Shown: positions 1-5,539 of the stretch, one piece after another | How the letters are laid out: the number at the start of each line of letters is the position of its first letter | How positions within the stretch are numbered: position 1 is the first letter of the stretch | NCBI GenBank assembly: GCA_026984355.1 | Contig: JALSSG010000184.1 | Span: forward strand, 1-9,220 | Direction: 5' to 3' | Origin: Hydrogenothermaceae bacterium | GTDB lineage: Bacteria; Aquificota; Aquificia; Aquificales; Hydrogenothermaceae | DNA: 9,220 nt | Translations under genes and position numbers: made by a program | Notes under the pieces: generated by a model | Told to the model about the DNA's origin: nothing | The model's database searches: none | Seen by the model: the letters and a program-made list of their open reading frames with translations, nothing else

Positions 1-597
1 ACGTACAGCTATTTTTACTGCACTATCTATTGATATGTTGTTTCCTGGTGATATAAATATAGGTTTAGAATTTTTCCTTGTTCTAACTACATATCCTCTA
101 ATTTCTCCATCAATATATACTGGTTTGGCAGCAAATCTTTTATTTTCTGGTTCCTTATAAGAACCTACCAGTTTTGATTTTGCAACTCCTATAGAAACTT
201 CGTCAGTTATCACTCCAAAATGAGAAGCTATTCCCATTTTTCTTGGATGAATTATTCCCTGTCCATCTATAAGGAATACATCTGGTTTAATTTTTAGTTT
301 TCTATATGCCTCCAGTATTACAGGAAGTTCTCTATATGCTAAGAATGTTGGTATATAAGGAAAATCTATAACTTTCTTGGCATAAACTACTTCTTTTATT
401 TCAAATGTACCTATTTCCATTACTGTTATACATGCAACTGCTGTTGTTGGGTTAATCCATATGTTGGTAAAAGTAACATCTATTCCTGCTATAAGTTTTA
501 TCCTGTTTAAAGGAATTTTATCTTTTAGTTTTAACTTAGAAGCAAGTTCTAACTGTTGACTTTCAAGCTCTTTTATATCTATGTTTTTATTTATCAT
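1..597 (-). CDS. nfi: Endonuclease V (deoxyinosine 3' endonuclease), 3' end beyond the window
   Basis: Repair nuclease that nicks DNA near deoxyinosine produced by adenine deamination. The frame is open from an ATG at 597 to the left edge (199 codons, no stop), so probably only the last 20-30 residues are missing compared with the usual 215-230. All catalytic positions known for the family are visible: Asp40 in AGIDVTF, Tyr81 in PYIPTF, Glu90 in AYREL, Asp111 in DGQG, His117 in HPRKMG and Lys140 in GVAKSKL. This spacing is almost identical to Thermotoga EndoV (D43, Y80, E89, D110, H116, K139 as I remember them). The start overlaps the 3' end of the cyclophilin gene by 11 bases and has no clear Shine-Dalgarno, so translation is probably coupled to the upstream gene. 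A TTG three codons earlier is a less likely start. Family assignment is very secure. Confidence 0.95.
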   Translation of the reverse strand, partial: MINKNIDIKELESQQLELASKLKLKDKIPLNRIKLIAGIDVTFTNIWINPTTAVACITVMEIGTFEIKEVVYAKKVIDFPYIPTFLAYRELPVILEAYRKLKIKPDVFLIDGQGIIHPRKMGIASHFGVITDEVSIGVAKSKLVGSYKEPENKRFAAKPVYIDGEIRGYVVRTRKNSKPIFISPGNNISIDSAVKIAVR

Positions 598-1177
598 TAC
601 TGACAACTTTTGCTTCTATTATAATTATAGGCTTTACAGGGACATCTCTCATATATCCATAAGGAGTTATAACTGTTTTTGTTGGTACACTTGCTATTTT
701 GTTTACCACATCCATGCCTTTTATAACTTTTCCAAATACAGTATAACCCCAACCTTCTGGTGTTTTATTTCTAAAATCAAGAAAATAATTATCTTTAAGA
801 TTTATAAAAAACTGAGCATTTGCACTATGAGGGTCAGAAGTTCTTGCCATAGCAACAGTCCCTTTTTTATTTTTTAATCCGTTATCAGCCTCATTTTCAA
901 TAGGTGGATATTTTGGTTTTTTGTAATTGAAGTTTTTATCAAATCCTCCAGCTTGAATAACGAAATCTGGTATTACTCTATGAAATATTATTCCATTATA
1001 AAAGCCATCTTTAACATATCTTATAAACTGTTTTACCGTTTTTGGAGCTTTGTCAGAAAATAGCTGTATATATATTTCTCCTAAGTTAGTTTTTAATAAA
1101 ACTACTGGATTTTTGTCAAATGCAAGAGAAAAACCAGTTATCACCAATAAAGATATTATAGTTATTAGGGCTTTCAT
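587..1177 (-). CDS. Exported cyclophilin-type peptidyl-prolyl cis-trans isomerase
   Basis: Catalyses cis-trans isomerisation of Xaa-Pro bonds to help proteins fold. The 196-residue product starts with a Sec-type signal peptide: Lys2, a hydrophobic core at about 4-16, and a likely signal peptidase I site after Ala19 (S-L-A|F-D). The mature enzyme should therefore lie in the periplasm, like E. coli PpiA. A single cyclophilin domain fills the rest: FHRVIPDF with the catalytic Arg67 and Phe72, Gln75 in the QAGGF segment, then GTVAMART (106-113), AQFFINL (121-127) and the GYTVFGKV segment near the end. Its Shine-Dalgarno (TAGGAG) includes the TAG stop of asd, eight bases upstream, so asd and this gene are almost certainly co-transcribed. 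I leave the symbol blank because ppiA and ppiB are used inconsistently outside Proteobacteria. Confidence 0.95.
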   Translation of the reverse strand: MKALITIISLLVITGFSLAFDKNPVVLLKTNLGEIYIQLFSDKAPKTVKQFIRYVKDGFYNGIIFHRVIPDFVIQAGGFDKNFNYKKPKYPPIENEADNGLKNKKGTVAMARTSDPHSANAQFFINLKDNYFLDFRNKTPEGWGYTVFGKVIKGMDVVNKIASVPTKTVITPYGYMRDVPVKPIIIIEAKVVSNDK

Positions 1178-1185
1178 ATTAGCTC

Positions 1186-2199
1186 CTATACCATTGCATA
1201 TTTAATAAGTAGCTCTGCGATTTGAACAGCGTTTGTTGCAGCTCCTTTTCTTAGGTTATCTGCAACGACCCACATAGAAAGTCCATTATCAAATGCTAAA
1301 TCTTTTCTTATTCTTCCTACAAAAACATCGTCTTTCCCTTCTACTTCTATAGGCATTGGATAAACATTGTTTTCAGGGTCATCTTCTACTATTACACCAG
1401 GTGCTGATGATAAAATCTGCCTTGCTTCCTCTGGTGTTATTGGATACTCTGTTTCTATTGTTATACTTTCACTATGTCCAATAAAGACAGGGACTCTAAC
1501 ACATGTAGCTGATACCTTTATATCTGGAGCATGCATAATTTTTCTTGTTTCATTAAACATTTTCATTTCTTCTTTCGTATAGCCGTTTTCTAAAAATACA
1601 TCTATTCTTGGGATTACATTGAAAGCTATACTTGCTGGAAGTGCTTCTGGTATATAATACTTTCCTTCAAATTTAGCTTTTGTTTCTTCTGTTAGGTCTT
1701 CCATAGCTTTTGCACCAGCACCTGAAACAGCCTGATAAGTTGATACTATTATTCTTTTTATTTTTTTCTCTTTGTGTATCGGGTATAAAGCTACAACCAT
1801 TTGTATAGTAGAGCAGTTTGGATTGGCTATAATACCTTTGTGAATTTGTACATCTTCAGGGTTTACTTCCGGAACAACAAGAGGTACTTCTGGTTCCATC
1901 CTAAAAGCTGAGCTATTATCAATAACTACTGCACCTTTTTCTACAGCAATAGGAGCCCATATCTTGCTTCTGCTTGAACCGGCAGAAAAAAGAGCAATAT
2001 CTATTCCTTCAAAAGCTTCTGGACTTACAGGTTCTACTTTGTATTTTGTTCCTTTAAATTCTATTTCTTTACCTGCAGACCTTTCAGATGCTAAAAGTCT
2101 TAATTCTTCTATAGGAAAGTTTCTTTCTTCAAGGACTTTTAACATTGTTTTTCCAACAGCTCCAGTAGCTCCAAGTATTGCTACATTGTAAGATTTCAT
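1186..2199 (-). CDS. asd: Aspartate-semialdehyde dehydrogenase
   Basis: Reduces L-aspartyl-4-phosphate to aspartate semialdehyde with NADPH. This is the branch-point step leading to lysine and diaminopimelate (hence peptidoglycan) and to threonine and methionine; the enzyme is cytosolic. The 337-residue length is normal for the bacterial family. The N-terminal dinucleotide-binding loop GATGAVG is at 10-16. The nucleophile is Cys129 in NPNCST, followed by Gln156 in YQAVSGAG; Arg235 and the general base His242 lie in RVPVFIGHSES. The C-Q spacing of 27 and R-H spacing of 7 match those recalled for the H. influenzae enzyme. The ATG start is preceded by a strong GGAGGA (2205-2210) five bases away. 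It is the first gene of the asd-cyclophilin-nfi unit, divergent from pyrE. Confidence 0.98.
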   Translation of the reverse strand: MKSYNVAILGATGAVGKTMLKVLEERNFPIEELRLLASERSAGKEIEFKGTKYKVEPVSPEAFEGIDIALFSAGSSRSKIWAPIAVEKGAVVIDNSSAFRMEPEVPLVVPEVNPEDVQIHKGIIANPNCSTIQMVVALYPIHKEKKIKRIIVSTYQAVSGAGAKAMEDLTEETKAKFEGKYYIPEALPASIAFNVIPRIDVFLENGYTKEEMKMFNETRKIMHAPDIKVSATCVRVPVFIGHSESITIETEYPITPEEARQILSSAPGVIVEDDPENNVYPMPIEVEGKDDVFVGRIRKDLAFDNGLSMWVVADNLRKGAATNAVQIAELLIKYAMV

Positions 2200-2264
2200 C
2201 TAAATCCTCCAGCTTATAGCTTTTATAATATTATATTGTTTTTAAATTCTAAAAGGAGTTTTTA
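2200..2264. promoter_or_regulatory. Divergent spacer with likely asd and pyrE promoters
   Basis: These 65 bases separate the divergent asd and pyrE starts, so both promoters should lie here. -10-like boxes are present on each strand: TATAAT (2224-2229) and TATATT (2232-2237) on plus, TATAAT (2235-2230) on minus. No convincing TTGACA-like -35 box sits at the right distance from any of them, so the exact start sites are open. The ribosome binding sites are clear: GGAGGA (2205-2210, minus) for asd and AAGGAG (2253-2258, plus) for pyrE. There is no room for a long leader, and no hairpin or leader peptide suggesting pyrimidine attenuation was seen. Confidence 0.45.
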
Positions 2265-2810
2265 ATGAGAGATAAGTTAAAACAGTTGATATTGAAAAAA
2301 GCTTTAAAAGTTTCTGACAAACCAATTTTTAAGCTTTCTTCTGGAAAACTAAGTACATACTATCTTGATTTAAGAGTGATTACATTAGACCCAGAAGGTG
2401 GTTATATAGTAGGAAATGTTATTTTTGATATAGTTAAAGAAAAAAATCCAGATGGAGTTGGTGGGTTAACTTTAGGTGCAGACCCTATAGCTTATGCCAC
2501 TGCTATTGTATCCTATTTAAAAAAGCATCCTATTAAACCTTTTGTTGTTAGAAAAGAACCAAAAAAACATGGAACAGGAAAGCAAATAGAAGGAAATGTA
2601 AAAGAAGGAGATAATGTATTTATAGTTGAAGATGTAGTAACTACTGCTGGCTCATGTCTAAAGGCAGCAAAAGTGGCAAAAGAAAATGGGCTTAATGTAC
2701 TTGGAATAATTGCTCTTGTTGATAGAGAAGAAGGTGGTGCTGAAAATATCCAAAAAGAAGGCTTTGATTTTTATTCAGTTTTTAAAGTTTCAGAACTGTT
2801 AAAGCGGTAA
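2265..2810 (+). CDS. pyrE: Orotate phosphoribosyltransferase
   Basis: Transfers phosphoribose from PRPP to orotate to make OMP, the fifth step of UMP synthesis. The 181-residue product is of the short type, compared with about 213 in E. coli. Diagnostic segments in order: the N-terminal FKLSSGKLSTYYLD (22-35) contacting substrate, GADPIA (71-76), the Lys-rich RKEPKKHG loop (96-103) that covers the active site, and the PRPP-binding motif EDVVTTAGS (122-130) with its two adjacent acidic residues. The ATG is preceded by AAGGAG six bases away. It is the only plus-strand gene in the window, stands alone between divergent asd and convergent gltX, and has no other pyrimidine gene beside it. No U-tract terminator follows on the plus strand. 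Confidence 0.97.
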   Translation: MRDKLKQLILKKALKVSDKPIFKLSSGKLSTYYLDLRVITLDPEGGYIVGNVIFDIVKEKNPDGVGGLTLGADPIAYATAIVSYLKKHPIKPFVVRKEPKKHGTGKQIEGNVKEGDNVFIVEDVVTTAGSCLKAAKVAKENGLNVLGIIALVDREEGGAENIQKEGFDFYSVFKVSELLKR

Positions 2811-2836
2811 TGATAATTGTTAGTATAGGAAACTTT

Positions 2837-2863
2837 AAAAAAGAGGCCTCATTGCGAGGCCCC
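2837..2863 (-). terminator. Intrinsic terminator, minus strand only
   Basis: Read on the minus strand, GGGGCCUC (2863-2856) pairs with GAGGCCUC (2850-2843) as eight base pairs with one G-U, around the five-base loop GCAAU, followed directly by UUUUUU (2842-2837). On the plus strand the same stem has an A-C mismatch near its base and is followed by AGGATTT and G-runs instead of U, so it should not terminate pyrE efficiently. It ends either the ddl-gltX operon, the candidate small RNA, or both. Confidence 0.85.
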
Positions 2864-2870
2864 AGGATTT

Positions 2871-2891
2871 GGGGGAGGGAAGGGGGGGAGG
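2871..2891 (+). other. G-run cluster able to form a G-quadruplex
   Basis: On the plus strand the runs G5-A-G3-AA-G7-A-G2 follow one another. They satisfy the usual quadruplex pattern of four runs of three or more G with loops of 1-7 bases, if the G7 is split into two runs. This is striking in such AT-rich DNA. Transcribed from pyrE it would lie in the 3' untranslated region; transcribed from the minus strand it is the C-rich half of the candidate small RNA. The G run also pairs with CCCC at 2860-2863, an alternative hairpin that competes with the terminator stem. Confidence 0.7.
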
Positions 2892-2901
2892 TGTAATTTA
2901 A

Positions 2902-2928
2902 TTTATAATAAACTTTTAAAATTGTCAA
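2902..2928 (-). promoter_or_regulatory. Candidate sigma-70-type promoter for the small RNA
   Basis: A perfect TTGACA -35 box (2928-2923) is followed, after a 15-base spacer, by TATAAA (2907-2902), which matches the -10 consensus at five of six positions. The spacer is shorter than the ideal 17; at 17 bases the -10 would be the weaker TAAATT (2905-2900). It lies about 47 bases downstream of the gltX stop and points into the C-rich run, with no reading frame to drive. Confidence 0.5.
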
Positions 2929-2938
2929 TAAATTTTAC

Positions 2939-2973
2939 AAAAAGTTAATAACCACTTATAAGAGTTCATAACT
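2939..2973 (-). repeat. AT-rich imperfect inverted repeat after gltX, weak terminator-like
   Basis: Just past the gltX stop, AGTTA (2973-2969) can pair with TAACT (2947-2943), with inner AAC/GTT and CTTATAAG halves, and the minus strand continues into five U. The stem is AT-rich and interrupted, so it would be unstable, especially in a thermophile. It may slow or partly end gltX transcription before the candidate small-RNA promoter. Low confidence. Confidence 0.25.
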
Positions 2974-2975
2974 TA

Positions 2976-4412
2976 CTAACCAAAGTATTCTAAGGCTCTT
3001 TGCAGACGTTTTTTAACTCTTTCTATACCTATTACTTCAACAAGTATATCCAGTCCTACACCAGAATGCTCTCCAGTTAAAGCTATTCTTACTGGATGGT
3101 ATAGCTGTCTTCCCTTTACCTTTAATTCTTTTTGTATTTCTTTCATTATTTTTTTGAACTCTTCACCTGTTAAAGTGTCTCTGTCTTTTATTTTTTCATA
3201 TAATGTCTGAATAACTTTATATGCTGTTTCATTACTTAATTCTTCTTTTGCTTTATCATCAAATTCAAACTCATCTACGAAAAATGGACGAGCTCTTTCT
3301 TTTATGTCCATTAAGGTTTCTATACTATCTCTTATTGCTTGCATAACTTTTTTATAATAATCAAAGCTTCCTATATATCCAAAGCCTTTAAAGAATGGTT
3401 CTGCTCTTTTTGTAAGTTCTTCTAAAGGTATTATTTCTCTTATATAAACACCGTTCATCCATCTTAATTTAGTTCTGTCAAAAACTGCTGGTGATTTATG
3501 TATATCTTTTATATCAAATTCATTAATGATTTCTTCTTTTGATAAAATTTCTCTATCTTCTTTTGGATGCCATCCAAGTAAAGATAAAAAGTTAAAAAGG
3601 GCTTCAGGCATATAACCTTCATCTTTAAATGCTCTTACAGATACTGCTCCATGTCTTTTTGATAGTTTACTTCTGTCTTCTCCTAAAATTATTGGTAAAT
3701 GGGCAAATTCAGGTATATCAAAACCTAAAGCTTCGTATATTAAAATCTGTTTTGGTGTGTTAGATAAGTGGTCTTCTCCTCTTATAACATGTGATATTTT
3801 CATAAGAGCATCATCTACTACAACAACAAAGTTATATGTTGGCATACCATCTTGTCTTACTATTACAAAATCACCAAACTCATCAACACCTATTTCTATA
3901 TGACCTTTTATAAGGTCATCAAAAACAATAATCCTTCCGTCAGGAACTTTGAACCTAACTACAGGTTTTATTCCTTTTTCTTCATACTGTTTTTTTTCTT
4001 CCTGCGTAAGATGCCTACATTTTCCACTATATCTTGGAGGTCTTCCTTCTGCTAAAGCTTTTTTCCTTTCCTCTTCTAATTCCTCTGGAAGACAATAGCA
4101 ATAGTATGCATGTCCTTTTTCTAGGAGTTCCTGTATATATTTGTTATAAATATCAAGCCTTTCAGACTGTCTGTATGGACCATATTCACCTCCAATATCT
4201 GGTCCTTCATCCCATTCTATTCCAAGCCACTTTAAGTCTTCTATAAGCATATCTTCATATTCTTTTTTGGAGCGTTCTTTATCTGTATCTTCAACTCTAA
4301 GTATAAGCTTACCATTATTATGTTTTGCAAAAAGATAGTTAAACAAAGCTGTTCTTGCATTTCCAACATGAAGAAATCCTGTTGGACTTGGAGCAAATCT
4401 TACCCTAATCAC
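2976..4412 (-). CDS. gltX: Glutamyl-tRNA synthetase
   Basis: Class I synthetase that charges tRNA-Glu with glutamate; in many bacteria without GlnRS it also charges tRNA-Gln, but this cannot be decided here. The 478-residue length is typical. The Rossmann fold carries the HIGH variant HVGN (15-18), the conserved IRGEDHLSNTP (210-220), and the KMSKS loop as KLSKRHG (249-255). A complete zinc site of the E. coli type is present: C105-x-C107-x24-C132-x-H134. The C-terminal half is the helical anticodon-binding region. Translation starts at GTG: an in-frame TAA lies directly upstream, and AAGGAGG sits eight bases before, inside the end of plsY. It is the last gene of the ddl-to-gltX string, three bases after plsY. 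Confidence 0.98.
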   Translation of the reverse strand: MIRVRFAPSPTGFLHVGNARTALFNYLFAKHNNGKLILRVEDTDKERSKKEYEDMLIEDLKWLGIEWDEGPDIGGEYGPYRQSERLDIYNKYIQELLEKGHAYYCYCLPEELEEERKKALAEGRPPRYSGKCRHLTQEEKKQYEEKGIKPVVRFKVPDGRIIVFDDLIKGHIEIGVDEFGDFVIVRQDGMPTYNFVVVVDDALMKISHVIRGEDHLSNTPKQILIYEALGFDIPEFAHLPIILGEDRSKLSKRHGAVSVRAFKDEGYMPEALFNFLSLLGWHPKEDREILSKEEIINEFDIKDIHKSPAVFDRTKLRWMNGVYIREIIPLEELTKRAEPFFKGFGYIGSFDYYKKVMQAIRDSIETLMDIKERARPFFVDEFEFDDKAKEELSNETAYKVIQTLYEKIKDRDTLTGEEFKKIMKEIQKELKVKGRQLYHPVRIALTGEHSGVGLDILVEVIGIERVKKRLQRALEYFG

Positions 4413-4415
4413 TTA

Positions 4416-5030
4416 TTAATCCTCCTTAATTTTTGCTTTATATAAAAATCTGTTTTCTGTTCCCTTTAGTAATCTTTCTATATTAGATGAGTGTTTGTAC
4501 ACAATTATCAAAGATACTATAAAAGCTGCTACAGATAAGTAAAAATCTTTCTCTATATAAAAAAGAACAATCCATGATATAGAAGAAGCCATTATAGAAG
4601 CTAGTGAAACATAACCTGAAACAAGGAATACTCCAAGCCAAAATAGAAATACTATAAGTGCTGTTTTTACAGATAGGGCAATTAGAACACCAAATCCTGT
4701 AGCTACACCTTTTCCACCTTTAAATTTCATGAATATAGAAAAACAGTGTCCTATTATTGCTACAATTGCAACAAGCATGATGTATTTAGAATTATAAAAA
4801 AAATATTCCTGTGCATATTTAACAGGAATATAACCTTTTAGTGCATCTAAAAAAAGAACCAGTGCTCCTGCTTTTTTGCCTATTGTTCTTGCTACATTTG
4901 TAGCTCCTATATTTCCACTACCTTCTTTAGTTACATCTTTACCAAATATTTTTCCAACTATATAACCAAATGGTATAGAGGTTATAAGGTAAGTGAGAAT
5001 TAGATAAAATACCAGTGTATAATCAATCAT
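4416..5030 (-). CDS. plsY: Glycerol-3-phosphate acyltransferase PlsY (acyl-phosphate dependent)
   Basis: Integral inner-membrane enzyme that transfers an acyl group from acyl-phosphate to position 1 of glycerol-3-phosphate, the first committed step of phospholipid synthesis. The 204 residues hold several hydrophobic segments (about 5-25, 52-68, 83-100, 113-136, 140-160, 165-180). The three family motifs are intact: SGNIGATN (38-45), GGKGVAT (105-111) and the segment 179-192 containing HSSN and RLLKGTE. I place the start at the ATG at 5030 because it begins just before the first membrane segment, as in the family, and overlaps the pgsA stop as ATGA. An ATG 25 codons upstream (5105) would overlap pgsA by 79 bases and add an atypical N-terminus. 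There is little Shine-Dalgarno, so translational coupling to pgsA is likely. Confidence 0.95.
   Translation of the reverse strand: MIDYTLVFYLILTYLITSIPFGYIVGKIFGKDVTKEGSGNIGATNVARTIGKKAGALVLFLDALKGYIPVKYAQEYFFYNSKYIMLVAIVAIIGHCFSIFMKFKGGKGVATGFGVLIALSVKTALIVFLFWLGVFLVSGYVSLASIMASSISWIVLFYIEKDFYLSVAAFIVSLIIVYKHSSNIERLLKGTENRFLYKAKIKED
4421..4427 (-). promoter_or_regulatory. Ribosome binding site deciding the GTG start of gltX
   Basis: AAGGAGG on the minus strand, eight bases before the GTG at 4412 and located within the last codons of plsY. The near-perfect match to the anti-Shine-Dalgarno sequence, with a stop codon immediately upstream of the GTG, fixes the start. Confidence 0.85.
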
Positions 5031-5539
5031 GCCCAGGCTCTTTTTTTGTAAAATATCTGAAAATACTGAAATGCTGATATGTAAGCTACTGCTATAGAAA
5101 GCCATAAAACTATATTGCCAATATCTATATAACCTATAGCAAGTAAGAAAACAGCTATTAACTGAAGAGTCGTCTTTAGTTTTCCTGAAAGCTGTGCAGG
5201 TAAAACTATACCTTTATTTACCATTACACTTCTAAGCCATGTGATAAGAAACTCTCTTGCTACTATTAAGAAAACTGGATAAGTGCTTATGTAGTGTTTT
5301 TCTACAAAGGCAACAAGAACGGATATTATAAATATTTTATCTATAGCTGGGTCTAGGAGTTTACCATGTTGTGTAACTTCGTTTGTTTTTCTAGCAATTA
5401 TTCCGTCTAACCAATCAGAGATTAGTGCAAGTAAAACAAAAAATCCAGACAGGAGATATAACTCCTGCTGGATTGTATATATCAAAACCGGAATAATTGC
5501 TAATCTTGAAAGAGTAACAAGATTAGCAACATTTATCAA
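5027..5539 (-). CDS. pgsA: CDP-diacylglycerol-glycerol-3-phosphate 3-phosphatidyltransferase
   Basis: Inner-membrane enzyme that condenses CDP-diacylglycerol with glycerol-3-phosphate to give phosphatidylglycerol-phosphate, the route to phosphatidylglycerol and cardiolipin. The full CDP-alcohol phosphotransferase signature is present: D42-x2-DG-x2-AR-x8-G59-x3-D63-x3-D67. Several membrane segments surround it (about 5-22, 26-41, 68-80, 86-102, 124-140, 142-158). The 170-residue length is near normal. The start is TTG at 5539: no ATG is available in this part of the frame, the resulting N-terminus (NVANLVTLSRLAIIPV) aligns with the family, and an AGGTGG-like site lies six bases upstream. The TTG overlaps the ftsZ stop as TTGA. 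Related CDP-alcohol transferases share the motif, but the neighbour plsY and the overall fit favour PgsA. Confidence 0.93.
   Translation of the reverse strand: MINVANLVTLSRLAIIPVLIYTIQQELYLLSGFFVLLALISDWLDGIIARKTNEVTQHGKLLDPAIDKIFIISVLVAFVEKHYISTYPVFLIVAREFLITWLRSVMVNKGIVLPAQLSGKLKTTLQLIAVFLLAIGYIDIGNIVLWLSIAVAYISAFQYFQIFYKKRAWA

Larger units (their letters stand above)
2837..2895 (-). ncRNA. Candidate small RNA with C-rich anti-SD 5' half and terminator
   Basis: Predicted, not recognised as a known family. Within the pyrE/gltX convergent spacer the minus strand carries, in order: TTGACA (2928-2923), a -10-like TATAAA (2907-2902), an expected start near 2895, a C/U-rich segment (about 2893-2871) beginning ACACCUCC and continuing in runs of 7, 3 and 5 C, a short AAAUCCU, and an intrinsic terminator ending in six U (2842-2837). 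The RNA would be about 60 nt. CACCUCC equals the anti-Shine-Dalgarno sequence at the 3' end of 16S rRNA, so the RNA could pair with G-rich ribosome binding sites in trans. The alternative is that this is just the 3' untranslated tail of the gltX operon mRNA; the separate promoter argues against that but is untested. Confidence 0.5.

Noticed and set aside
581..877. Plus-strand open frame of 98 codons opposite the cyclophilin and endonuclease V genes
   Set aside because: Low-complexity Phe/Tyr/Ile/Ser-rich translation, fully antisense to well-supported genes, no ribosome binding site; a shadow of AT-rich coding DNA.
2200..2264. Riboswitch or pyrimidine attenuator before pyrE or lysine riboswitch before asd
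   Set aside because: The whole spacer is 65 bases shared by two promoters; there is no room for a riboswitch fold, and no leader hairpin is visible.
2811..2863. The GGCCTC hairpin as an intrinsic terminator for pyrE
   Set aside because: On the plus strand no U-tract follows the stem; the U-tract is on the other strand.
2882..2940. A small protein after the perfect GGAGGTG on the plus strand at 2887-2893
   Set aside because: No ATG or GTG follows at a usable distance, and TAA stops crowd all frames; the motif is better explained as the complement of an anti-Shine-Dalgarno sequence.
4416..5105. Longer plsY starting at the ATG at 5105
   Set aside because: Would overlap pgsA by 79 bases and add 25 residues not seen in the family; the ATG at 5030 overlaps the pgsA stop and matches the usual N-terminus.
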